DNA from: Hyphomicrobiales bacterium | GTDB taxonomy: Bacteria > Pseudomonadota > Alphaproteobacteria > Rhizobiales > Xanthobacteraceae | Assembly: GCA_003140315.1 (NCBI GenBank) | Contig: PLJS01000055.1 | Span: 2,152-52,946 of the forward strand | DNA length: 50,795 bases | Direction of reading: 5' to 3' | Shown: in pieces, positions 7,310 to 15,411 of the stretch | Position numbering within the stretch: the stretch's first letter is position 1 | Layout: the number at the start of each line of letters is the position of its first letter | Notes under the pieces: generated by a model | The model's database searches: none | Seen by the model: only the letters and a program-made list of their open reading frames with translations | What the model was told of the DNA's origin: nothing | Position numbers and translations under genes: made by a program

Positions 7310-9037
7310 ATGACCGACCGCAAACGCCCCGAGGATCTCCGCAGCCATCGCTGGCTCGGGGTGAGCGACCTGCGTTCCTTCGGCCATCGCTCGCGCCTGC
7401 GCCAGGTCGGCTACGACACGACCGACTGGGCCGGCAAGCCGGTGATCGGCATCATCAATACCTGGAGCGACATCAATCCCTGCCACACGCATCTGCGCAT
7501 CCGCGCGGAGGAAGTGAAGCGCGGCGTCTTGCAGGCCGGCGGCTTCCCGGTCGAGCTTCCGGCGATGTCGCTCGCCGAAGTCATGGTGAAGCCGACCACG
7601 ATGCTCTATCGCAACTTCCTCGCGATGGAGACGGAGGAACTTCTGCGCTCGCATCCGATCGACGGCGCCGTGCTGCTTGGCGGCTGTGACAAGACCACGC
7701 CCGGCCTCGTGATGGGCGCGATCAGCATGGGACTGCCCGCGATCTACGTGCCGGCAGGCCCGATGCTGCGCGGCAACTGGCAGGGCAAGGCGCTCGGCTC
7801 CGGCTCGGACGTATGGAAATACTGGGACGAGAAGCGCGCCGGCAACATCACCGAGGCCGACTGGGACGAGATCGAGAACGGGATCGCGCGCTCCTACGGC
7901 ACCTGCATGACCATGGGCACGGCCGCCACCATGATGGCGATCGCCGAGGCGATGGGCCTCACGCTTCCCGGCGCATCGTCGATCCCAGCCGCCGACTCCA
8001 ACCATCCGCGCATGGCGATCGCGGCGGGACGGCGCATCGTCGACATGGTGTGGGAGGATCTGACGATCGAGAAGGTCCTCGACCACGCGGCGTTCGAGAA
8101 CGCCATCAAGGTGCACATGGCGATGGGCGGCTCGACCAACGCCATCATCCATGTGGTGGCGATGGCCAAGCGCGCCGGCGTGCAGATCACGCTCGCGGAC
8201 TTCGACCGCATCTCGCGCACCGTGCCGGTGATTGCGAATGTGCGCCCGTCGGGCAAATACCTGATGGAGGACTTCTATTACGCGGGCGGCCTGCGCGCGC
8301 TGATGGGCGAGCTCTCCGACCTGCTCGACCTCAAATGCATGACGGTGACCGGCCGCACGATGGGCGAGAACATCGCGGGCGCGAAGGTGCATCTGCCGGA
8401 CGTGATTCATCCGATGAGCGATCCGATCTCGTCGGAGCCGGCGACCGGCGTGCTCTACGGCAACCTCGCGCCGCGCGGGGCCATCATCAAGCCGTCCGCG
8501 GTGGAGAAGCGCCTCCTAAAGCATCGCGGCCCGGCGCTGGCCTTCGACGATTACAATCACATGGCCGCGATGATCGAGCGCGACGATCTCGATGTCACGC
8601 CCGACCACGTGCTGGTCTTGAAGAACTCCGGGCCGAAGGGCGGACCCGGCATGCCCGAATGGGGCATGATGCCGATCCCGACCAAGCTGGTGAAGCTGGG
8701 CGTGCGCGACATGCTGCGCGTCTCGGACGCGCGCATGAGCGGCACGAGCTACGGCGCCTGCGTGCTGCACGTCTCGCCGGAGAGCTATATCGGCGGACCA
8801 CTCGCTTTCGTCCAGACCGGCGATCCGATCGAGGTCGACGTCGCGGCGCGCTCCATCAATCTCGCGATCCCGGACGAAGAGTTCGCGCGCCGCAAGGCCG
8901 CGTGGGTGCCGCCGCCGCCACGCTACGAGCGCGGCTACGGCGCGATGTTCTCCGCCCATATCGGGCAGGCGGACGAAGGCTGCGATTTCGACTTTCTCTC
9001 CGGCCACATCCCGGTGCCCGAGCCGGAAATCCATTGA
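7310..9037 (+). CDS. IlvD/Edd-family sugar-acid dehydratase (L-arabinonate dehydratase-like)
   Basis: 575 residues, full length. Removes water from a 2,3-dihydroxy acid to give a 2-keto-3-deoxy acid, using a [2Fe-2S] cluster and Mg2+. The three cluster cysteines are visible at about residues 58 (TWSDINPCHTH), 126 (LLGGCDKTTPG) and 199 (RSYGTCMTMGT). The C-terminal VSDARMSGTSYGACVLH carries the catalytic Ser. The motifs, including PSGKYLMEDFYYAGGL and RGNLAPRGAIIKPSA, resemble L-arabinonate dehydratase of Rhizobium more than biosynthetic dihydroxyacid dehydratase, so a catabolic sugar acid is the likely substrate. It lies between a Bug binding protein and a 2-hydroxyacid dehydrogenase. The exact substrate is not determined. 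Confidence 0.9.
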   Translation: MTDRKRPEDLRSHRWLGVSDLRSFGHRSRLRQVGYDTTDWAGKPVIGIINTWSDINPCHTHLRIRAEEVKRGVLQAGGFPVELPAMSLAEVMVKPTTMLYRNFLAMETEELLRSHPIDGAVLLGGCDKTTPGLVMGAISMGLPAIYVPAGPMLRGNWQGKALGSGSDVWKYWDEKRAGNITEADWDEIENGIARSYGTCMTMGTAATMMAIAEAMGLTLPGASSIPAADSNHPRMAIAAGRRIVDMVWEDLTIEKVLDHAAFENAIKVHMAMGGSTNAIIHVVAMAKRAGVQITLADFDRISRTVPVIANVRPSGKYLMEDFYYAGGLRALMGELSDLLDLKCMTVTGRTMGENIAGAKVHLPDVIHPMSDPISSEPATGVLYGNLAPRGAIIKPSAVEKRLLKHRGPALAFDDYNHMAAMIERDDLDVTPDHVLVLKNSGPKGGPGMPEWGMMPIPTKLVKLGVRDMLRVSDARMSGTSYGACVLHVSPESYIGGPLAFVQTGDPIEVDVAARSINLAIPDEEFARRKAAWVPPPPRYERGYGAMFSAHIGQADEGCDFDFLSGHIPVPEPEIH

Positions 9038-9067
9038 AGCCCGACGCAAGCTGGAACGGAGAGGCTT

Positions 9068-10004
9068 ATGGCGCTGCTCATCATCGGGCTCGACCACAAG
9101 ATCGGCGCCGCCTCGGAGTGGCGCGATACGTTCAAGGCGCAGTTTCCCGACCTGCCGATCCGGTTCTGGCCTGATGCCGGTGACGTAAGTGAAATCGAGT
9201 ACCTCGCATTCATGCATCCGGATTTCGACGCGCTCCCCGCCTTCCCGAATTTGAAGGCCATGTTCAGCCGTGCGGCCGGCGTGGAAGACATTGTCCATCA
9301 TCCAAAACTGCCAAAGGCTCCGCTCAGCAAGGTCGAGCCGCCGGGCGGCGATCCGATGATGACGGAATACGTCGTCATGCCATGTGCTGCGTTTGCATCG
9401 CGAGATGCCCGCGTATTAGGAGGCGCAGACCAAGCGCGAATGGCGCGTCGCGCCGATCATCCGGCCCGAGCAACGGCGCGTCGGCTTTCTCGGCCTCGGA
9501 CTGATGGCAACGGCGCCGGCGCTGGTGCTGAAGTCGCTCGGCTTTCCGGTGTCGGCATGGGTTCGCTCGCCCCGCGCAGGCGTGGAGATTCCGGTCTTCC
9601 ATGGCCGCGATCAGCTCGAGCCGTTTCTCAGTCAGACCGATATCGCCGTCTGCCTGCTGCCGCTGACGGACGAGACCGAAGGCATCTTCTGCGCGCGCAC
9701 GTTCGCCATGATGCCGAGAGGGGCGATGCTGGTGAACATCGGACGCGGCCGGCATGTGGTGGACAAGGATCTGATCGCCGCGCTCGATTCCGGGCAGCTC
9801 TCCTACGCGGCACTTGACGCCTTGTGGCCAGAGCCGCTGCCGAAGGAGAGCCCGCTTTGGCTGCATCCCAAGGTCACGGTGATGCCGCACGTCTCGCGGC
9901 GGCCGACGGTGGCGCAACTCGTGACCGAAATGGTCGCGAACATCAAAAGTCTGAAGGCCAGCGGACGACTTCTGGAAGAAGTCGACCTCGCCCGAGGGTA
10001 TTGA
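9068..10004 (+). pseudogene. GhrA-like glyoxylate/hydroxypyruvate reductase (D-2-hydroxyacid dehydrogenase), doubly broken
   Basis: The intact N-terminus (ATG 9068, GGAGAGG ribosome site) reads MALLIIGLDHKIGAASEWRD and keeps its frame to MTEYVVM. An extra C near 9380-9381 then shifts the frame. In the restored frame (HVLRLHREMPAY) a TAG stop follows at 9417-9419, where a Leu-type residue is expected. After it the Rossmann motif GFLGLGLMA, LLPLTDETEGIF, MMPRGAMLVNIGRGRHVVD and MPHVSRRPT run to the stop at 10004, all typical of GhrA (NADPH-dependent reduction of glyoxylate and hydroxypyruvate). Two independent lesions make a real pseudogene likely. It follows the dehydratase by 30 bp, so it was probably the third gene of that operon. 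Confidence 0.85.
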
Positions 10005-10043
10005 GCCGGGGTCGGGCTCGCGCCTTCGGCGCTCCCCGGAATG
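10003..10043. repeat. Palindromic intergenic repeat (GAGCC...GGAATGAC type)
   Basis: Contains CTCGCGCCTTCGGCGC and CCCCGGAATGAC, an imperfect palindrome of a kind commonly dispersed in Bradyrhizobium-like genomes. It lies between convergent genes at the end of the ghrA remnant and the second Bug gene. Confidence 0.5.
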
Positions 10044-10053
10044 ACAGCCGCGA

Positions 10054-11010
10054 TCACTCCGGCTTGATCTTGATCTCCTTCAGCACAGCGCCCCATTTGT
10101 CCTGCTCGGCGCGCATGAAGGCCGCGAATTCCTCGCGCGTCGAGCCGATCGGGCGTGCGCCTTGCGCGGCGAGCTTTGCTTTCATCGCATCCGACTTGAT
10201 GAAGCCGGTGATCTCCTTGTTGAGCCGGTCGACGATTGCGTCCGGCGTGCCGGCCGGCGCGATGACGCCGAACCAGAGCTCGGCGTCATAGCCGGGCACG
10301 CCGGCTTCCGCGATCGAGGGCACGTCCGGCCAGACCTCGGCGCGCTCGCGCGAGGTGACGGCGAGCGCCTTGAGCTGCTTTGCCTGCACTTGCGGCATCA
10401 CCTGCAGGACACTGAGCACCGCGACCGGCACATGGCCTCCCATCACGTCGGTCAAGGCCGGAGCGCCGCCACGGTACGGCACATGCACGAATGTCGTGCC
10501 GGTCATGTGTGCCAGCAGTTCGAGCGAAAGCTGCTGGATCGAGGCGACGCCCGGCGTCGCGTAGGAGATCGTGCCGGGCTTTGCCTTCGCGGCCGCGACC
10601 AGCGACGCGATGTCGGACGGACCGAAATTCGGATTGGCGACGATCGCGAGCGGCGAGGAGGCGACAAGGCTGACGGGTGTGATGTCCTTCAACGGATCGA
10701 AGCCGAGATTGGGATACAGGAACGAGTTCGTGATGTGCCCCGACAGAATCATCATCAACGTCTGCCCGTCGGGCTTGGCGGCGACGAGCGTGCCGGTCGT
10801 CGTGGAGCCGTTCGCGCCGGGCCGGTTCTCGATGATGACCGGTACCCCAAGCACCTTCTCAAGGTGGGCGCCGATGTCGCGCGAGATCAGGTCGGCGGTG
10901 CCGCCGGCCGCGAAGCCGATGAGCCAATGGATCGGGCCTGACGGATAGGTCTGCGCGAGCGCTCCGCTCGCAAGCGACAGATACAAGATGAGCGCCGCGA
11001 TCCCGCGCAT
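10054..11010 (-). CDS. Bug-family (TctC) solute-binding protein, second copy
   Basis: 318 residues. Three ATG codons lie in tandem (11016-11008); the innermost at 11010 is preferred because GGGGAGGAG is then about 6 bases away. Signal peptide MRGIAALILYLSLASGALA, then TYPSGPIHWLIGFAAGGTAD, ENRPGANGSTTTG, KPDGQTLMM, FVHVPYRGGAPALTDVMGGH and APAGTPDAI, all typical Bug features. It differs substantially from the copy at 6260, so the two probably bind different ligands. It is transcribed convergently to the dehydratase operon and divergently from the MBL-fold gene, with the two start regions about 107 bp apart. No TctA/TctB permease genes are present. Confidence 0.93.
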   Translation of the reverse strand: MRGIAALILYLSLASGALAQTYPSGPIHWLIGFAAGGTADLISRDIGAHLEKVLGVPVIIENRPGANGSTTTGTLVAAKPDGQTLMMILSGHITNSFLYPNLGFDPLKDITPVSLVASSPLAIVANPNFGPSDIASLVAAAKAKPGTISYATPGVASIQQLSLELLAHMTGTTFVHVPYRGGAPALTDVMGGHVPVAVLSVLQVMPQVQAKQLKALAVTSRERAEVWPDVPSIAEAGVPGYDAELWFGVIAPAGTPDAIVDRLNKEITGFIKSDAMKAKLAAQGARPIGSTREEFAAFMRAEQDKWGAVLKEIKIKPE

Positions 11011-11116
11011 CATCATCTCCTCCCCTGCCCTCCGCTCCCCTATGTTGTCTCGATCCTTGCAGATTTCCGGCCGGTCAGCCACATGGTGGTGCGGCGAGGA
11101 CGAGAGAAAGCAATCG

Positions 11117-12028
11117 ATGGCCGACGACATCCGCTTCGACAAGACCTTCGATCTCGCGCCCGGCAAGCCTGAGGAAGTCGCACCGCTCGTGCGCCGGATC
11201 GTCGCCGACAACCCGGGCCCGTTCACCTTCAAGGGCACGGTCACCTACATCGTCGGGCGCGGTAAGGTCGCGATCCTCGATCCGGGGCCGGACGACGAAA
11301 AGCACGTCAAGGCGGTGCTCGACGCCGTGCGCGGCGAAACCGTGACGCACATTTTCGTCACCCACACGCACCGTGACCACTCGCCCGCGGTTCCGGCCAT
11401 CAAGGCCGCGACCGACGCGAAGACCTATGCGGAAGGACCCCATCGCGCATCGCGGCCGCTGCATGCGGGCGAAGCGCCGCGAATGGAAGCTTCAAACGAC
11501 ATGGATTTCCGTCCCGACCATGCGCTCGCCGACGGCGAGGTCGTGAGCGGCGACGGCTTTGCCCTCGAAGGCGTCGCCACACCGGGCCATACCGCGAACC
11601 ACATGGCGTTCGCACTCAAGGGCACCGACATCCTGTTCTCCGGCGATCACGTCATGGGCTGGTCGACGACGATCGTCGCGCCGCCCGACGGCGCGATGAC
11701 CGACTACATGGCCTCGCTCGGAAAGCTAACGCGACGCAGCGAAACGCTCTATCTGCCGGGTCATGGCGGCGCGATCCATGAGGCGCCGCGCTTCGTCGCT
11801 GGCCTCATCCTGCACCGCAAAGCGCGCGAGGCCTCGATCCTGCACCGCCTCGCCAAGGGCGAGACCGACATCGCGACGATCGTGCGTGCCGTCTACATTG
11901 GGCTCGATCCGCGGCTGACCAAAGCCGCGGGCTTCTCCGTGCTCGCGCACATGGAGGATCTGGTCGCGCGCGGCGTCGTGGCCACTGACGGCCCGCCATC
12001 GATCAATGGCTTTTTTCGCCTGTCTTAG
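11117..12028 (+). CDS. MBL-fold metallo-hydrolase (LACTB2-like)
   Basis: 303 residues from ATG 11117 (MADDIRFDKT); the frame extends upstream into the divergent Bug gene but that part is not protein-like. The metal-binding motif THTHRDH is at about 82-88 (HxHxDH), with further ligands in ATPGHTANHM (H158), SGDHVMG (D177) and LPGHGG (H216). The C-terminal helical part (HRKAREASILHRL...) matches the winged-helix extension of LACTB2-like proteins. Such enzymes act as hydrolases on thioesters, RNA or lactones; the substrate is unknown here. Its 3' end overlaps the convergent DUF1499 gene by 26 bases. Confidence 0.85.
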   Translation: MADDIRFDKTFDLAPGKPEEVAPLVRRIVADNPGPFTFKGTVTYIVGRGKVAILDPGPDDEKHVKAVLDAVRGETVTHIFVTHTHRDHSPAVPAIKAATDAKTYAEGPHRASRPLHAGEAPRMEASNDMDFRPDHALADGEVVSGDGFALEGVATPGHTANHMAFALKGTDILFSGDHVMGWSTTIVAPPDGAMTDYMASLGKLTRRSETLYLPGHGGAIHEAPRFVAGLILHRKAREASILHRLAKGETDIATIVRAVYIGLDPRLTKAAGFSVLAHMEDLVARGVVATDGPPSINGFFRLS

Positions 12029-12914
12029 TCGCCTTCGGATCCGGACCTTTCTTGGACCCCTTGGCCGGCAGATCGGGCGGCGGCTTTTCGGACCTCAGAT
12101 TGCCGATCGCATCCTCGATATCGTCGGTCAGCGACGCGATGCGCGCCGCGTTGGTGCCGAAATCGTGGCGGCCATAGCGCGAGGTCGAACGCATGTCGAT
12201 GCGCGCGCCGTCGGGATCGGGACGTACCCGGATCACGACATCGTCGCGAAAGCCCATCACCGGCGTACGGAACACGACTTCGATGCGGCCGTCGCGCCGC
12301 CCCGCCTGCGGCGGACGGGCATCGACCGGGCGCAGCTTGCGCTTGTTCATGACCGCCATCGCGGCCTCGAACGCCTGGTCCGGCGTCACCGGCAGGATCA
12401 GCGGCAGGATGTTCGGGTAGGCGGCCTTCTGCAGCTCGGCGGCACGCAGGCCCGCATAGAGGATCGGGTTGGCGTCGCGCGAGCGCAGGCGCGCGATCGC
12501 CTCGAAACGCGGCGGGTCGATCGGATCGGTCGTGACGTCGGCGATCGCCGGCAAGCGATAGGCTTTTGTCCCGAGATAGGCCGGATAGACGACGAGCCCG
12601 ACGCCGACAAGGAACGCCGTCATCGCCATGCCGAAACCCGCAAGGCCGTCGCGCCAGATCACGACGAACGCGCCGAGGGCGAGCACGACCGCAATGGTCG
12701 CCAGAATCAGCGCGCCGCCGACCACGGCGAGCGACGGAATGATCTCCAGAAAGCCGGCGCGCACGATCACGATGCCGAGCAGGATGACCACGATCGAAAA
12801 CATCGCGAAACGGCGCGCCCAGACGGCCAGGCGCGAGGTCGGGTCCTCGGCGATCCGCCGGACCAGCAGCGACCGCCTCAGCGGCCCGCGCAGATACGCT
12901 TCAGCGCTGCCCAT
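12003..12914 (-). CDS. DUF1499 membrane protein
   Basis: 303 residues with three hydrophobic helices in the first 110 residues (FSIVVILLGIVIVRAGFLEI, SLAVVGGALILATIAVVLAL, FGMAMTAFLVGVGLVVYPAY), then a soluble domain with VTPDQAFEAAMAVMNKRKL, VVFRTPVMGFRDDVVIRVRP and IDMRSTSRYGRHDFGTNAAR, the DUF1499 signature. The C-terminus is Lys/Pro-rich. It overlaps the M48 peptidase gene by 37 bases and is likely the last gene of the YjgN-M48-DUF1499 series. An alternative downstream start is possible. Function unknown. Confidence 0.82.
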   Translation of the reverse strand: MGSAEAYLRGPLRRSLLVRRIAEDPTSRLAVWARRFAMFSIVVILLGIVIVRAGFLEIIPSLAVVGGALILATIAVVLALGAFVVIWRDGLAGFGMAMTAFLVGVGLVVYPAYLGTKAYRLPAIADVTTDPIDPPRFEAIARLRSRDANPILYAGLRAAELQKAAYPNILPLILPVTPDQAFEAAMAVMNKRKLRPVDARPPQAGRRDGRIEVVFRTPVMGFRDDVVIRVRPDPDGARIDMRSTSRYGRHDFGTNAARIASLTDDIEDAIGNLRSEKPPPDLPAKGSKKGPDPKATKTGEKSH

Positions 12915-13984
12915 TCGGAGGCCTCCAGCAACGGGGTGGATGAGGTCGATGTCGCCGCGGCATTGATCGCGGCGACCCGCGCCTCGGTATCGGGATGATC
13001 GAGCAGGACGCGCATGCCCGGATGATCGGTGCCGCCGATGCGCGTGAGCATGGTGCCGAGCGCGCGCTGGTCGCCGCCGACCTTGCCCATCAGGGCGACG
13101 CCATAGCGGTCGGCGGCGGCCTCGACGTCACGCGAATAGGACGACTGCAGCAGCGTGCGCGCACCGATCACCACGGCACCGCCGCCGACGAAATCGCCGA
13201 GCATCATGCCGAACAGGAACGACAGGCCGGCCGACTGCAGCAGCGAGCGTGTGCCGTCGCGATGCGCGACGTGACCGATCTCGTGCGCGATGACGCCGGC
13301 AAGCTCGTCGGCGGTCTCGGCATTGTCGATCAACCCCTCGAACACGTAGATATGCCCGCCGGGCAGCGTGATCGCGTTGGACTCGCTGCGGCGGACCGCG
13401 ACCGCGGTCAGCGGAATAGGCAGGCCGGCCGCGGCTTCGAGCTTGTGCACTAGGCGATCGAGCGCGGCCGCTCCCGCGGTCTCGCTCTCGCTCGCCCCGC
13501 ACGTAAAGGCGCCGCCGTCATTTTTGGTGTCCAGCATGGTGCGCACCTGGACATTGACCGCCTCGCCGAGCGCGCGCTCGACTCGCAACGGGATCAGCGG
13601 CACGACGTGCTCGGCCAGCAGCGGCACCGCGAATACGGCGGCGAGAACGAGCGACACCGCGGCCGCGCATGTCCAGGCCACGATCTTCAGCCGCCCGCGG
13701 TGCTCGGTCGCGCGGCTTCGATCGACCGGTATGGATGCCGCGCCTATCGCGGCCGCAAGCGCCGGATCGCGCACTTCGAGGCGCGCGAGCTGCTTGATGC
13801 CGCTGCGTGCGATGCGCAGCACGCCTTCAGGCGCCGCCAGTTGGTCAAGCTCGTCATAAGGCCAGCGCGCGAACTGGTCCCCTTCGGCGACGTCGCGGAC
13901 GACAATCGCCTCGGTTCGCAGATCGACGGTGACGGCGCGCCGCGCGCTGGTCAGCCCGTCGAAAAAGATGCCGGTGCCCTTCAT
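12878..13984 (-). CDS. M48-family membrane-linked zinc metallopeptidase
   Basis: 368 residues from ATG 13984, selected because it falls just after the YjgN stop (13995) and gives a natural N-terminus MKGTGIFFDGLTSARRAV. One membrane helix at about 102-124. The catalytic motif HEIGHVAHRD is at about 234-243, with a third zinc ligand in SSYSRDVEAAADRYG (E288) and DHPDTEARVAAIN near the end, as in Oma1/BepA-type peptidases. These degrade or quality-control membrane and envelope proteins. Pairing of an M48 peptidase with a YjgN (DUF898) protein recurs in proteobacteria; the pair probably works together. Downstream it overlaps the DUF1499 gene. Confidence 0.88.
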   Translation of the reverse strand: MKGTGIFFDGLTSARRAVTVDLRTEAIVVRDVAEGDQFARWPYDELDQLAAPEGVLRIARSGIKQLARLEVRDPALAAAIGAASIPVDRSRATEHRGRLKIVAWTCAAAVSLVLAAVFAVPLLAEHVVPLIPLRVERALGEAVNVQVRTMLDTKNDGGAFTCGASESETAGAAALDRLVHKLEAAAGLPIPLTAVAVRRSESNAITLPGGHIYVFEGLIDNAETADELAGVIAHEIGHVAHRDGTRSLLQSAGLSFLFGMMLGDFVGGGAVVIGARTLLQSSYSRDVEAAADRYGVALMGKVGGDQRALGTMLTRIGGTDHPGMRVLLDHPDTEARVAAINAAATSTSSTPLLEASEWAALKRICAGR

Positions 13985-13994
13985 GTCCGGTCCG

Positions 13995-15314
13995 TCATAT
14001 GCCGCCGACGTGGAGCGCATCGGCGAGCCCTTCGCCGACCGCCGAGCCGGTCGCGGCCGCCGCCTTGACGTGATCGAGCGCCTCGACGCCCTCAAGCTCA
14101 AGCGACTCGAAGCCGAGCTTCCAGAGCCGCAGCTTCACCGACGCCTGGTAGATGGTCGAATAGGCGAGCGCCACGACGACATAAGTACCGATCGGAATCA
14201 CAACGGTTAACACCTCCGTCAGCGTGCCCTTGCCGCGCCAAGCCTCCAGCCCGCCGATGATGGCAAGGCCGATCAAGGCCAGGAGCACGACCACGAGCGC
14301 GAACAGCAGCGCGTAGCACACGAAACGCATGTAGAGGCCATAGACGCTGCTTGTGCGCAAGCGTGACCGCACGGTCAATTCACCAAAGCGTAAACCCGAA
14401 ATCCACCAGCGCAGCACCATGGCCTGGAACACCGGATAGAGCACCGCCGCGGCGACGACCGACCAGCCGAAGCTCAGCGCCGCGAAGACCAGCGCCGAAA
14501 ACACGCCAGCGGCCTCCAGGCGCGTCATCGCCTCCTCGCCGCCGCGACGCATGGCCTCGCCGACCGCGTCCCAGTCGACCACGTTTGCGGCCGTCACGAT
14601 GCCGAACAGAAACGGCACCATTACGACCAGCCACATCAGCAAGCCGCGGAAGAACAACCCGAAGCCGGAACCCTCGAACCGGCCGCGCAGGTCGCCATAG
14701 AAGGTGTGGCCGAGTTTCAGGCGCTCCAGGCTCGCCTGCGCGAACGGATAGGCCAGACCGAAGGTCGCTGCCATCATCCCCCACCAGAACAGCGCGCAGA
14801 CCGCGTAGCGCCATGCCGATCCGGTCTGATGGAACCGCAGCCCCCGATAGACCGTCCGGGTGAGGCGATAGCGGCGCGCGCGGTAGACCGCGAACTGGCC
14901 GAGCAGTGCGAGCACCGCGAATGCGGCGAAGCCGGAGAGCTGGGCGACGATGCCCTTGGCGAACGCGCCGACGAAGAACAGCGCATTGATGGGGATGAGC
15001 AACGCAATCGCGATCAGAAAGCCGAGCAGCAGCTCGCGGGCGGTGCCGATGTATTCAAGCCCGTCACCCGCGACCTCGGTGTTGCTCCACAGGAAGCGCC
15101 GGATGTCGGTCGCGAGCCAGAAGCGATAGATGCCGAGGCTCACGAGCAGGAGCACGGCGCCGCGGATCAGCAGGCGCCAGAACGTCCGCTCGACGCCGGT
15201 GAAGCGGGTCCCGCCGGACGCCGGCGGCTCGTCGGCGGGCGGCTCTTCAGCAGGCATGTCCTGTGCCGGCGGCTCGGGCTGCGGCGCTGGCTCGGACGGC
15301 GTGGTGGCGGTCAT
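13995..15314 (-). CDS. YjgN family (DUF898) polytopic membrane protein
   Basis: 439 residues from ATG 15314 (MTATTPSEPAPQPEPPAQDM), with AGGGA upstream. A Pro/Glu-rich cytoplasmic N-terminal tail of about 40 residues is followed by FTGVERTFWRLLIRGAVLLL and about nine hydrophobic segments; the repeated pattern (LGIYRFWLATDIRRFLW, YRLTRTVYRGLRFHQTGS, GLRFGELTVRSRL) is diagnostic of DUF898. Function unproven. It is the first gene of the minus-strand series with the M48 peptidase 10 bp downstream. Between this gene and the GMC oxidoreductase lies an 18-bp tandem repeat. Confidence 0.85.
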   Translation of the reverse strand: MTATTPSEPAPQPEPPAQDMPAEEPPADEPPASGGTRFTGVERTFWRLLIRGAVLLLVSLGIYRFWLATDIRRFLWSNTEVAGDGLEYIGTARELLLGFLIAIALLIPINALFFVGAFAKGIVAQLSGFAAFAVLALLGQFAVYRARRYRLTRTVYRGLRFHQTGSAWRYAVCALFWWGMMAATFGLAYPFAQASLERLKLGHTFYGDLRGRFEGSGFGLFFRGLLMWLVVMVPFLFGIVTAANVVDWDAVGEAMRRGGEEAMTRLEAAGVFSALVFAALSFGWSVVAAAVLYPVFQAMVLRWWISGLRFGELTVRSRLRTSSVYGLYMRFVCYALLFALVVVLLALIGLAIIGGLEAWRGKGTLTEVLTVVIPIGTYVVVALAYSTIYQASVKLRLWKLGFESLELEGVEALDHVKAAAATGSAVGEGLADALHVGGI

Positions 15315-15349
15315 CGGGTCCCTGTAGCACGCTCGCAACACGCCTCAAC

Positions 15350-15411
15350 GCGGCACCGCGTCCTACCGCGGCACTGCGCGCTACCGCGGCACCGAGTCCT
15401 ACCGCGGCAGG
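15350..15411. repeat. 18-bp tandem repeat, three units plus a partial fourth
   Basis: Units at 15350-15367 (GCGGCACCGCGTCCTACC), 15368-15385 and 15386-15403, then GCGGCAGG. Each unit junction carries CCGCGG. The array overlaps the stop codon of the GMC oxidoreductase, which reads into the partial unit. Units differ at 1-4 bases. It may affect mRNA stability between the GMC and YjgN genes or have arisen by slippage. Confidence 0.9.

Noticed and set aside
7295-8410. Long antisense frame under the sugar-acid dehydratase
   Set aside because: Composition is dominated by Arg, His and Asp, typical of a shadow frame; the dehydratase on the other strand is complete.
15350-15411. Possible CRISPR array
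   Set aside because: Units are directly adjacent with no spacers and only 18 bp; no cas genes seen.
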